A DNA stretch of 64,000 nucleotides from Mesorhizobium waimense. Its GTDB lineage: Bacteria > Pseudomonadota > Alphaproteobacteria > Rhizobiales > Rhizobiaceae. Shown piece after piece: positions 54,121 through 62,631 of the stretch. Position 1 is the first letter of the stretch. Each line of letters starts with the position of its first letter. The stretch covers positions 1 through 64,000 of the forward strand of contig NZ_QZWZ01000001.1 in NCBI RefSeq assembly GCF_003601975.1, given 5' to 3'. The translations under genes were made by a program, and so were the position numbers. The notes under the pieces were generated by a model, which had not been told where the DNA came from, made no database searches, and saw only the letters and a program-made list of their open reading frames with translations.

Positions 54121-56679
54121 CTACTCGGCCGCGGCGCGAATGCCCGAAGGCGCGTCGGGGAAGGTGCAGATGACCGTGGTGCCGCTGTCCCTGCCGGTCT
54201 GGATGCGGACGCTGCCGCCATGCAATTCGACGAAGCTCTTGACGATCGACAGGCCAAGCCCGGCGCCGCGCCGGCGCCCGCCATTGGTCCTCGGCTCGAA
54301 GCGGCGGAACACCGAATCGAGCACGTCCGGCGGCATGCCGGGTCCGTCGTCATGGACGGAGAATTCCACGCCCTCGGCCAACTGTCGGCAGGCAAGCGTG
54401 ACCGTGCTTGCCTCCGGCGCGTAGTTCGCGGCGTTGCTCAAGAGGTTGTAGAGGATCTGGCGGATGCGGGTCTCGTCGCCGTGGAAGCTTTTCGGCGCCG
54501 CCGCCGCATCGACCTTGAGCCTGATCGAATGCTCCTCCAGCCGCTCGGCGACCAACTCGGACGCAGCCGCGATGGTCCGCTCGACGCTGACCTCGGAGAT
54601 GTCCAGCTGCATGATGCCGGCGTCGACCGTCGCCAGGTCAAGTATGTCATTGACGATGGTGAGCAGCACCGAGGAGGATGAGCCGACATGCTCGACATAT
54701 TCGCGCTGCTTCGGCGTCAGCGGCCCGGTCGCCGGCAGCGACAGAAGCTCGGTGAAGCCGATGATGTTGGTCAGCGGCGAGCGCAACTCGTAGGAAACGT
54801 GCTGGACGAAATCGTTCTTCAGCTGGTCGGATTTCTCCAGCGCCTCGTTCTTGTCCTTCAGCGCCCGCTCGACATTGACGCTGTCGGTGACATCGACGAA
54901 CGTCATCATCACCTGGCCGTTGGGCAGGTGGATGACGGCGTAGCGCAACACCGTGCCGTTGGTGAGCTCGGTCTGGCCGTGGCGGTCGCGGCGCTCGTCG
55001 TCGAAGCCGGTGATGGCGGCGACGAACCCTCCCCACGGGCTGTCCGCAGCACGCTGGTCGCACAGGTCGCGGATCGCCTGGACATGGACGTTGGGCTTGA
55101 CCACGTCCTGGCTCAGCCCCCACAGCGCGACGAAGGCCGGGTTGGAGAGGCGAAGCCGCCCGTCGGGTCCGAACACCGCCACGCCCTCGGCCAGATTGTC
55201 CAGCGTCTCGCCCTGGACCCGCACCGCCGTCTGGTAGCGGCTTTCGAGGTCCATCTTCTCGGTCAGGTTCTCGAACACCCAGGTCACGCCGCCCTTGGGC
55301 TGTGGGTTGGCGACAACACGGATCGTCTTGCCGTCGGGCAGATGCCACCAGTGCTCCTGCGATTCGACGGCGCGGTAGGCGCTGAGCAGGCCTTCTTTCC
55401 AGCGCCGCCACTCGGGCTGCTCGGCGATCTTGCCTTCGCTGCGCAGCCGGTCGAGCAACAGGGCGTTGTCCGGGGCGCTGTGCAGGAAGCCGCTGTCGAG
55501 GTTCCACAGCTTCTGGAACGCCTGGTTGAAGAAGCGCAGCTTTTCGTCGGTGTCGAAGATCGCGACCGCCGTGTTGAGCTGGTCTAGCGTGTCGGCGTGG
55601 CTTCGGACGGTACGCTCATATTCGCCGCGGATGGTCTCGGTGGCGCTGGTGTCGCAGGCAAGCCCGGCCGAGCCGTCCGTGCCGGCGAAGTCGGTCACCG
55701 CGAAAACGCGACGATCGCCCTCGATCACCGTCGAAAGCGTCTGTTCGAACACCGGGCGCATCTTGTGCTGTTCGGCGATCGTCTCGCGCGCCTGGCCGCC
55801 GAGGAATTCCTTGGCCTCGCGAACCGCGGTTTCGGCGTTCGGCGCCTCGACCGCCTCGCTATAGGCGCGGTTGACCCATTTCAGCCGCCCGTCGGCCGTG
55901 CGCAGCCATGTCGGCATCTTCAGCGCGTCGAGCAGGCCGAGCATGGTGTCGTAGTCGGCGCTGAGCCGCTGGTTCTCGATCTTGAGCCTTGCCTGGCTGC
56001 GCAGCGTTTCCGACAGCGAGACGAAACGCACCAGCACATGCGCCGCGCTTTTGCGGCCATAGACTTCGAGCGGCACCCCGGCCTGGGTTTCGATGACGAG
56101 GTCGAAAGTCTTGGCCTGCTCGCGCAAGGCGGCCACGGCATGTTCCAGCGCCGCCGCCGAACGCGGCATCAGCCAGCGGCCGAAGGCGAGGAACGCCGCC
56201 CGGTCCTCGGGCGCGCCGCTCTCCACCGGCAAGGTTCCGAGAAGTTCAGGCTTCTTGTTCTCCGAGGCCCAGACGACAACGCGCTGGTCGCGCAGGTTGA
56301 GCAACGCCTCGGAGCGCTGCAGCGCCGCGTTGACGTCGGCTATGCGGGTCCTGAGTTCGGCATTCTGCGCCGAGGTGCGCGCCCTCTCACGGATCAGGAA
56401 AATGGCCGACACGAGTGCCGCACCCATTACGCCGGCGAACATGGCCATTTGCATGACCTCGACCGCGCTGACCCCCAGTCCGGCCTTTTGCGTTGGTTCG
56501 GCATGCGCGGCAAATACAAGCAGCGGACCGGAAAGCGCCGAGGTGGCAAGAAATGTCCCGATGCGGGCTCCGGCACGCCATAAAAGGCGCCCGCCCGCAA
56601 CGGCGGGGCCGGTCTTTGTCGAATCACAATGGCCGCCGGAAACGGCCTGTCCCGCCTGACGCGGGTTTTCCCCCGGCAT
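54121..56679 (-). CDS. divL: DivL-type PAS sensor pseudokinase with tyrosine in the H-box
   Basis: 852 residues from the ATG at 56679 (GAGGACC upstream). Two N-terminal hydrophobic helices are followed by several PAS domains, then FVQHVSYELRSPLTNIIGF at about residue 630, where the phospho-accepting His of the H-box is Tyr (codon 54790-54792). The ATPase domain is intact (NLLSNAANYAPE, HDDGPGMPPDV, GAGLGLSIVKSF). Tyr here is the hallmark of DivL, which controls CckA and CtrA in the alphaproteobacterial cell cycle. The tsaE-amgK gene follows directly. Confidence 0.92.
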   Translation of the reverse strand: MPGENPRQAGQAVSGGHCDSTKTGPAVAGGRLLWRAGARIGTFLATSALSGPLLVFAAHAEPTQKAGLGVSAVEVMQMAMFAGVMGAALVSAIFLIRERARTSAQNAELRTRIADVNAALQRSEALLNLRDQRVVVWASENKKPELLGTLPVESGAPEDRAAFLAFGRWLMPRSAAALEHAVAALREQAKTFDLVIETQAGVPLEVYGRKSAAHVLVRFVSLSETLRSQARLKIENQRLSADYDTMLGLLDALKMPTWLRTADGRLKWVNRAYSEAVEAPNAETAVREAKEFLGGQARETIAEQHKMRPVFEQTLSTVIEGDRRVFAVTDFAGTDGSAGLACDTSATETIRGEYERTVRSHADTLDQLNTAVAIFDTDEKLRFFNQAFQKLWNLDSGFLHSAPDNALLLDRLRSEGKIAEQPEWRRWKEGLLSAYRAVESQEHWWHLPDGKTIRVVANPQPKGGVTWVFENLTEKMDLESRYQTAVRVQGETLDNLAEGVAVFGPDGRLRLSNPAFVALWGLSQDVVKPNVHVQAIRDLCDQRAADSPWGGFVAAITGFDDERRDRHGQTELTNGTVLRYAVIHLPNGQVMMTFVDVTDSVNVERALKDKNEALEKSDQLKNDFVQHVSYELRSPLTNIIGFTELLSLPATGPLTPKQREYVEHVGSSSSVLLTIVNDILDLATVDAGIMQLDISEVSVERTIAAASELVAERLEEHSIRLKVDAAAAPKSFHGDETRIRQILYNLLSNAANYAPEASTVTLACRQLAEGVEFSVHDDGPGMPPDVLDSVFRRFEPRTNGGRRRGAGLGLSIVKSFVELHGGSVRIQTGRDSGTTVICTFPDAPSGIRAAAE

Positions 56680-56800
56680 GTCTTGGTCCTCTTCGCCGCC
56701 TGAATGCAAGACCGCCCTGACGCGTGCGCCGTCCCTCGTCCCCGGACCGCGAATCACAACATAGCGCTTGCTGGAATCCGCGTGAAGAATCAATCGGCGC

Positions 56801-56836
56801 AAAAATAAAGCCGGGCGAAAAGTCAATCGCCCGGCT
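56801..56836 (-). terminator. Intrinsic terminator after ahcY
   Basis: On the minus strand AGCCGGGCG, a 10-base loop, CGCCCGGCT, then TTATTTTTG. A 9-bp perfect stem, 30 bases beyond the ahcY stop; it separates ahcY from divL. Confidence 0.9.
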
Positions 56837-56865
56837 TCAATATGTGGTAGCAAATTTCGCTTTGG

Positions 56866-58266
56866 TTAATAGCGGTAGTGTTCCGGCTTGAACGGCCCCT
56901 GCGGCGTGACGCCGATATAGGCGGCCTGTTCGCCGGACAGTTCGGTTAGCCGGGCACCGAGCTTGCCCAGATGCAGGCGCGCGACCTTTTCGTCGAGATG
57001 CTTCGGCAGCACGTAGACCTGGTTCTGGTACTGGCCAGGCTTGCTGTAGAGCTCGATCTGGGCCAGCACCTGGTTGGTGAACGAGGCCGACATGACGAAG
57101 CTCGGATGGCCGGTGGCGTTGCCGAGATTGAGCAGCCGGCCTTCCGACAAAAGGATCATCCGCTTGCCGTCCGGAAAGGTGATCATGTCGACCTGCGGCT
57201 TGACGTTGGTCCATTTGAGGTTGCGCAGCGACGCCACCTGGATCTCGTTGTCGAAGTGGCCGATGTTGCCGACGATCACCATGTCCTTCATCGAGCGCAT
57301 GTGGTCGAGGGTGACGACGTCCTTGTTGCCGGTGGTGGTGATGACGATGTCGGCGGTGGGAGCGGCGTCTTCCAGCGTGACGACCTCAAAACCGTCCATC
57401 GCCGCCTGCAGCGCGCAGATCGGATCGACCTCGGTGACCTTGACGCGGGCGCCGGCGCCCTTCAGCGACGCCGACGAGCCCTTGCCGACATCGCCATAGC
57501 CGCACACCACGGCGACCTTGCCGGCCATCATGGTGTCGGTGCCGCGGCGGATGCCGTCGACCAGCGATTCCTTGCAGCCATATTTGTTGTCGAATTTCGA
57601 CTTGGTCACGGAATCGTTGACATTGATCGCCGGGAACGGCAGCAGGCCCTTCTTCTGCAGCTGATAGAGCCGGTTGACGCCCGTCGTCGTCTCTTCGGTG
57701 ACGCCGCGGATCGCTTCCTTCTGCTTGGTGAAGAAGCCGGGCGAGGCCTTCAGCCGCTTCTTGATCTGGGCGAACAGGATCTCTTCCTCTTCGCTGCCCG
57801 GGTTGGACAGCACGTCCTCACCGGCTTCGGCGCGGGCGCCGATCAGAATGTACATGGTGGCGTCGCCGCCATCGTCGAGGATCATGTTGGAGGTGCCGCC
57901 ATCGGTCCACTGGAAGATCCGGTCGGTGTAGTCCCAGTAATCCTCGAGCGTCTCGCCCTTGACGGCGAACACCGGGATGCCGGCCTCGGCGATCGCCGCC
58001 GCCGCGTGGTCCTGGGTCGAGAAGATGTTGCAAGAGGCCCAGCGGATGTCGGCGCCCAGCGCCTTCAGCGTTTCGATCAGCACCGCCGTCTGGATCGTCA
58101 TGTGCAGCGAGCCGGTGATACGCGCGCCCTTGAGCGGCTTCTTGTCGCCGAACTCCTCGCGGCAGGCCATCAGGCCCGGCATTTCCGTTTCGGCGATCTC
58201 GATCTCCTTGCGGCCCCAGCCGGCAAGCGAGATGTCGGCGACCACATAGTCCTTGCTACCCGTCAT
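56866..58266 (-). CDS. ahcY: Adenosylhomocysteinase
   Basis: 466 residues from the ATG at 58266 ([17 protein letters not shown]). [33 protein letters not shown] (NAD site) and [10 protein letters not shown] are diagnostic, and the C-terminal FKPEHYRY closes the NAD site. It splits S-adenosylhomocysteine to adenosine and homocysteine, completing the methylation cycle. A palindrome at 58379-58394 upstream is a candidate regulator site. Confidence 0.98.
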   Translation of the reverse strand: MTGSKDYVVADISLAGWGRKEIEIAETEMPGLMACREEFGDKKPLKGARITGSLHMTIQTAVLIETLKALGADIRWASCNIFSTQDHAAAAIAEAGIPVFAVKGETLEDYWDYTDRIFQWTDGGTSNMILDDGGDATMYILIGARAEAGEDVLSNPGSEEEEILFAQIKKRLKASPGFFTKQKEAIRGVTEETTTGVNRLYQLQKKGLLPFPAINVNDSVTKSKFDNKYGCKESLVDGIRRGTDTMMAGKVAVVCGYGDVGKGSSASLKGAGARVKVTEVDPICALQAAMDGFEVVTLEDAAPTADIVITTTGNKDVVTLDHMRSMKDMVIVGNIGHFDNEIQVASLRNLKWTNVKPQVDMITFPDGKRMILLSEGRLLNLGNATGHPSFVMSASFTNQVLAQIELYSKPGQYQNQVYVLPKHLDEKVARLHLGKLGARLTELSGEQAAYIGVTPQGPFKPEHYRY

Positions 58267-58378
58267 GGCAGTGCTCCGATGTGAAATGTCTGTGGCACGC
58301 GCCCGCGCCGGAAGGCGCATGGAGGGGCGCGAATTGCCGGCCCTGACTAGCAGATCGGCCGCCAAACGACAATGGGAT

Positions 58379-58394
58379 ATAAAGAAATCTTTAT
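58379..58394 (-). promoter_or_regulatory. Candidate operator upstream of ahcY
   Basis: ATAAAGA-AA-TCTTTAT is a perfect 7+2+7 palindrome in an otherwise GC-rich gap, 113 bases before the ahcY start. Its position suits a methionine-cycle repressor such as an ArsR-type SahR; the factor itself is not in this window. Confidence 0.45.
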
Positions 58395-58442
58395 TCGTGC
58401 ATGTCTCTGCCGGACGCCGTCAGCATTTCAGGCAAGCCGCGG

Positions 58443-58739
58443 TCAGCTTTCCTCGCCGAAACGCGAGGCGACCAGTTGCTCCAGCGCGTCCATAGCCTGC
58501 AAGGCTTGCGGCCCGCTGGCGGTGACGCGGATAGAATAGCCGGGGCTCGCCGCCAGCATCATCAGCCCCATGATCGACGTGCCGCCGACCTTGACGCCGT
58601 CCTTCTCGACATCGACCGTGGCGTCGAAACCGCTGGCGACCTGGACGAACTTGGCTGAGGCGCGCGCATGCAGGCCGCGCTGGTTGACGATCGGAAACTC
58701 GCGCACGACCTGGTCTTTCTCCGGCCACAGCGCGTTCAT
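58443..58739 (-). CDS. Phosphocarrier protein HPr
   Basis: 98 residues. NQRGLHARASAKF has the His phosphorylated by enzyme I, and GGTSIMGLMML the Ser target of HprK. It overlaps the EIIA stop (ATGA). No sugar permease is nearby, so this is the regulatory, incomplete PTS of alphaproteobacteria. Confidence 0.95.
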   Translation of the reverse strand: MNALWPEKDQVVREFPIVNQRGLHARASAKFVQVASGFDATVDVEKDGVKVGGTSIMGLMMLAASPGYSIRVTASGPQALQAMDALEQLVASRFGEES

Positions 58740-59137
58740 TTGCTGCTCAGGAGCTGGCTGGCCACATTGATGTATTTGCGCCCCGCCGCCTGAGCCTCGT
58801 CGAGCGCAGCGGCCATGTTGTCGCCCTTGCGGATCGACGACAGCTTGATCAGCATCGGCAGGTTCATGCCGGCAATCACCTCGGTGCGGCCGGATTCCAT
58901 CACCGAAATAGCGAGGTTTGAAGGCGTGCCGCCGAACATGTCGGTCAGGACAATGACGCCGGCCCCGGTGTCGACGCGCGCCACGGCGTCGACGATGTCG
59001 CGGCGACGCTGCTCCATATCGTCATCGGCACCGATCGCCACGGTTTCGAAATTGTCTTGTGGCCCGACGACATGTTCCACGGCATGTCGGAACTCGGTGG
59101 CCAGTTGACCGTGCGTTACAAGCACGAGTCCGATCAT
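58736..59137 (-). CDS. PTS EIIA component, mannose type
   Basis: 133 residues. GLVLVTHGQLATEF holds the active His, and LTDMFGGTPSNLAI the second loop. EIIA-Man-like proteins here accept phosphate from HPr and regulate rather than transport. It is preceded by a candidate promoter/operator at 59213-59242 and followed by HPr with a four-base overlap. Confidence 0.93.
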   Translation of the reverse strand: MIGLVLVTHGQLATEFRHAVEHVVGPQDNFETVAIGADDDMEQRRRDIVDAVARVDTGAGVIVLTDMFGGTPSNLAISVMESGRTEVIAGMNLPMLIKLSSIRKGDNMAAALDEAQAAGRKYINVASQLLSSK

Positions 59138-59212
59138 TCGTTGGTGGCTCCCGTCATCGCCGCTTCACACGCGCATTTTATGCTCGCCAGCCATTCCAGG
59201 CGGCGGGAGCGC

Positions 59213-59242
59213 TATCTTGTCGACGCGAGGCGCGTTGACAAG
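59213..59242 (-). promoter_or_regulatory. Candidate promoter with overlapping inverted repeat before the PTS genes
   Basis: On the minus strand TTGTCA, 17 bases, AAGATA resembles a housekeeping promoter. The same bases contain CTTGTC[A/G]ACGCG-N3-CGCG inverted halves (12 bp each, one mismatch, 59216-59242), so a dimeric regulator could block it. It lies 76 bases before the EIIA start. Confidence 0.4.
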
Positions 59243-59301
59243 CCCAAAATTGCGCCGGCCCGGGCCATTTTGACGCATTGCAACAAATAATCCGAACCGG
59301 A

Positions 59302-59763
59302 TCATAAAAAAGGCGCGATGGACAACCGCGCCATCACCGCCGGCAAGGCCGTGGCGGCGTTGCGCTCGGCAAGGTCGATACGCTGCACCGGGCAGCCTGC
59401 GACCGGCTCGCTGATTTCCTCCTGAAAACGGGCCATCTCTGCTTTCGGCACCAGCCGCACATGCAGGTCGATCACGCCGCCCGCTTCGAACGGCAGCGGA
59501 CGCGGAATGAGCCCAGGCACTTCGGCGAGGCCGGCGATGGTTGCCGGCACGCGGCAGACCAGCCGCCCCGCATGACTTGAGGCAAGCAGCCTGTCGTCGC
59601 CGATCATGCGTGAAAACAGCCCCCGTGTGCGGCAATGGTCCAGGAGTATAAGGGCCAGCGTCGTCTTGCCGGCGCCCGACGGCCCGGTGATGAGGACGCC
59701 GCGCTCGCCGATCAGGATCGCGGTTCCGTGGATGTTTTCAGGCTTCGTGGCGGCATCGGGCAT
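59302..59763 (-). CDS. hprK: HPr kinase/phosphorylase, short alphaproteobacterial form
   Basis: 153 residues, only the C-terminal catalytic domain of the longer Firmicute enzyme. GVLITGPSGAGKTTLAL is Walker A and MIGDDRLLASS the Asp-Asp motif. It phosphorylates the Ser of HPr. It sits 17 bases downstream of chvG, linking the ChvGI two-component system to the PTS as known in rhizobia. Confidence 0.93.
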   Translation of the reverse strand: MPDAATKPENIHGTAILIGERGVLITGPSGAGKTTLALILLDHCRTRGLFSRMIGDDRLLASSHAGRLVCRVPATIAGLAEVPGLIPRPLPFEAGGVIDLHVRLVPKAEMARFQEEISEPVAGCPVQRIDLAERNAATALPAVMARLSIAPFL

Positions 59764-59780
59764 GATCGTGTTCGGCCGGG

Positions 59781-61565
59781 TCAGCCTTCGGCGGGCAAGG
59801 TGACGACGAAGCGCGCGCCCTTGATCTCGCCGGGCTTGGTGCCCGGGATGTTCTCGGCCGTCAGCGTGCCGCCATGGGCCTCGACGATCTGTCGGCTGAT
59901 CGACAGGCCGAGGCCGGAATTCTGGCCGAAGGCTTCGCCGGCTGGACGGTCGGTGTAGAAGCGCTCGAAGATGCGGTCGATATTGTCGGCCCGGATGCCG
60001 GGGCCATTGTCGTCGACCGTGACGATGTTGACCTTGCCGGCGCGCGCCAGCGAAATGGCGATGTGGCCATGGTCTTCCGGCACGAAGGAGCGGGCATTCT
60101 CGATCAGATTGGTGACGACCTGGCCGATCCTGAGATCGTGGCCGGTGACGAAATAGCCTTTGACGCCCTGCGGCAGCTTGGCAACCTTGAACTCGATCTC
60201 GACCGCCTTCTTGTTGCGCGTCGCCTCACGCGACACCGCGACGAGATCGGTGATGAACTTCTTCAGGTCCACTGTCCCGGCGTCTTCCCGCGCGAGTTCG
60301 GCGTCGAGCCGGGAGGCGTCGGAAATGTCGGTGATCAGCCGGTCAAGCCGGCGGACATCGTGCTGGATGATCTCCATCAGCCGGCCGCGCGAATTGTCGT
60401 TCTTGGCCAGCGGCAAGGTCTCCACGGCGCTGCGCAGCGACGTCAGCGGGTTCTTCAATTCATGCGAGACGTCAGCCGCGAAACTCTCGATCGCCTCGAT
60501 GCGGGCATAGAGCGCATTGGTCATGTCGCGCACGGCAATCGAAAGATTGCCGATCTCGTCCTGGCGATCGGAAAAGTCGGGGATTTCCTCGCGGTTCTTG
60601 ACGCCGCGCCGCACCCTGACGGCAGCGGCCGACAGCCGCCGGAGCGGATTGGCGATGGTCGAGGCAAGCAGCATCGACAGGATGGCGGTGACAAGTGCGG
60701 CGATGCCGAAGACGCGCAGGATCGCCTTGCGTTCGGCGGCAACGATCTTGTCGATGTCGCCGCCCTCGGTCGACAGCATCAGCACGCCAAGCACGGCGCG
60801 GAAGCGCTGGATCGGCACGGCCACCGAAACGATCTGTTCGCCCTGCTCGCTGATGCGCACGATGGTCGACGGGCTGCCGGTCAGCGCCTTGACCACTTCG
60901 GGGAAGGCAGCACCATTGCCGCCCGGCTGTTCGTGGTAGACCGGCAGGTCGGTGTTGCGGAAGAAGTCGAAAACGAATTTCTGCACCCGCTCCAAAAGGT
61001 CTGGCTCCTCCTCGTCGACCGGCGGCAGGTCGTAGCGCAGGATCTGGCCGCGCGAATAGAGATGGCGCGAATCGAGCAGAAGGTTCGCGTCGCGGTCATA
61101 GATGCGGGCGCGCGTGCGCGTCGGCGAGATCAGGCGCCTGAGCACCGGCGCGACGCGCTCCGGATTGATCGGGAAATCCAGATTGTCGAGCTGGTCGGAG
61201 CCGGGTCCGAGGCTTTCGCCGGCTTGCAGCTCAAGCAGCTTTTCCGGATCGATGCTGATCGAATCGGTTTCGACAGTCGCCGACGCCGCGATCGCGCCGG
61301 CGATGATCTCGCCCTGCGTCATCAGGCTTTCGACACGGGCATCGATCAGCCCGTCGCGGAAGGTGTTGAGGTAGAGAATGCCGGTGACCAGGACGGCGAG
61401 GCCGGCAAGGTTGAGGAACAGGATGCGCCGTGTCAGGCTGGAAAAGATGTGATGGCCTAGGAAACGGCGCATCGGCACGGTGATCTTCGACAGGAATGCG
61501 GGCAGAATCCTCGACGGGCGCCTGGCAGCGCCCGCCCTTCTGCTCCGCTCTACGTCCACTGCCAT
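59781..61565 (-). CDS. chvG: Sensor histidine kinase ChvG (ExoS)
   Basis: 594 residues. One helix at about 45-70 and another near 280, with a periplasmic sensor between. HAMP near 300-350, then FAADVSHELKNPLTSLRSAVE with the phospho-His, NLIENARSFVPED, and DDNGPGIRADN. ChvG responds to acid and cell-envelope state and controls exopolysaccharide, motility and symbiosis genes. The cognate ChvI lies 22 bases upstream. Confidence 0.95.
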   Translation of the reverse strand: MAVDVERSRRAGAARRPSRILPAFLSKITVPMRRFLGHHIFSSLTRRILFLNLAGLAVLVTGILYLNTFRDGLIDARVESLMTQGEIIAGAIAASATVETDSISIDPEKLLELQAGESLGPGSDQLDNLDFPINPERVAPVLRRLISPTRTRARIYDRDANLLLDSRHLYSRGQILRYDLPPVDEEEPDLLERVQKFVFDFFRNTDLPVYHEQPGGNGAAFPEVVKALTGSPSTIVRISEQGEQIVSVAVPIQRFRAVLGVLMLSTEGGDIDKIVAAERKAILRVFGIAALVTAILSMLLASTIANPLRRLSAAAVRVRRGVKNREEIPDFSDRQDEIGNLSIAVRDMTNALYARIEAIESFAADVSHELKNPLTSLRSAVETLPLAKNDNSRGRLMEIIQHDVRRLDRLITDISDASRLDAELAREDAGTVDLKKFITDLVAVSREATRNKKAVEIEFKVAKLPQGVKGYFVTGHDLRIGQVVTNLIENARSFVPEDHGHIAISLARAGKVNIVTVDDNGPGIRADNIDRIFERFYTDRPAGEAFGQNSGLGLSISRQIVEAHGGTLTAENIPGTKPGEIKGARFVVTLPAEG

Positions 61566-61587
61566 CGAATAGCAGCTCCCGCTGAAA

Positions 61588-62307
61588 TTAAGCCTCGCGG
61601 AACCGGTATCCGACTCCGTAAAGGGTTTCGATCATCTCGAAGTCATCGTCGACGGCCTTGAACTTCTTGCGCAGCCGCTTGATGTGGCTGTCGATGGTGC
61701 GGTCGTCGACATAGACCTGTTCATCATAGGCCGAATCCATCAGCGCATCACGGCTTTTTACCACGCCGGGGCGCTGCGCCAGCGAATGCAGGATCAGGAA
61801 CTCGGTCACCGTAAGCGTCACCGGCTCGCCCTTCCAGGTGCAGGTGTGGCGCTCCTGGTCCATGACCAGCTGGCCGCGTTCCAGCGAGCGGGCCTGCTGG
61901 CTAGGCGCCTTGGCCGCCGCCTCGCGGGCGCTGGTGCGGCGAAGCACCGCGCGGACCCGCTCGACCAGAAGACGCTGCGAAAATGGTTTGCGGATGAAGT
62001 CGTCGGCGCCCATCTTGAGGCCGAACAGCTCATCGATCTCGTCGTCTTTCGAGGTCAGGAAGATCACCGGCAGGTCGGATTTCTGGCGCATCCGGCGCAA
62101 CAGCTCCATGCCGTCCATGCGCGGCATCTTGATGTCGAGGATGGCGAGATTCGGCGGCCGCGCCGCCAGGCCTTCCAGCGCTGACGCCCCATCCGTATAG
62201 GTCTCGACGCGGTAGCCCTCCGATTCGAGGGCAATCGACACAGACGTCAGAATGTTGCGGTCGTCATCGACAAGCGCGATTGTTGCCATTTCAAGCGGCT
62301 CCCTCAT
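61588..62307 (-). CDS. chvI: Response regulator ChvI
   Basis: 239 residues from the ATG at 62307 (AAGGGA 8 bases upstream); the ATG at 62289 is also possible. [20 protein letters not shown] begins the receiver; [13 protein letters not shown] has the phospho-Asp; [13 protein letters not shown] and FIRKPF follow. The C-terminal OmpR-type winged helix includes [18 protein letters not shown]. It is divergent from pckA across about 324 bases. Confidence 0.95.
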   Translation of the reverse strand: MREPLEMATIALVDDDRNILTSVSIALESEGYRVETYTDGASALEGLAARPPNLAILDIKMPRMDGMELLRRMRQKSDLPVIFLTSKDDEIDELFGLKMGADDFIRKPFSQRLLVERVRAVLRRTSAREAAAKAPSQQARSLERGQLVMDQERHTCTWKGEPVTLTVTEFLILHSLAQRPGVVKSRDALMDSAYDEQVYVDDRTIDSHIKRLRKKFKAVDDDFEMIETLYGVGYRFREA

Positions 62308-62631
62308 GAGCTGTCCCTTCTTTCGTAGAGAAGGGGCTTTTGCAGGACAAATTAGGTACAAAATGTGGCATAGGCTCCGCCCGCTGTCACGGACGGCATG
62401 CCGGCGGCCACTATCGCACCCTATGCGGATTGGACGATCAACGATTGCCAATCCTTTGGGCAACCATCGGACTTTTTTGCACATATAAACGATTTAAACA
62501 ACTTTCAAAATTTTTAAATCGATTAATGATTTGATATCATTCGGGTTTTCTGGTTCTGACCGTCTCAGCCTCCTTCGTGAGGTGCCGGTAATTCACCGGC
62601 CAGGAACGGCAAATCACAGAAGGGACACTTG
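62308..62631. promoter_or_regulatory. chvI-pckA divergent intergenic region
   Basis: No gene. An AT-rich block at 62480-62540 contrasts with the GC-rich surroundings. It has the inverted repeat CGATTTAAA (62490-62498) / TTTAAATCG (62513-62521). A short hairpin CCGGT-aattc-ACCGG lies near 62584. The region must hold the chvI and pckA promoters; which factor binds the repeat is unknown. Confidence 0.45.
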
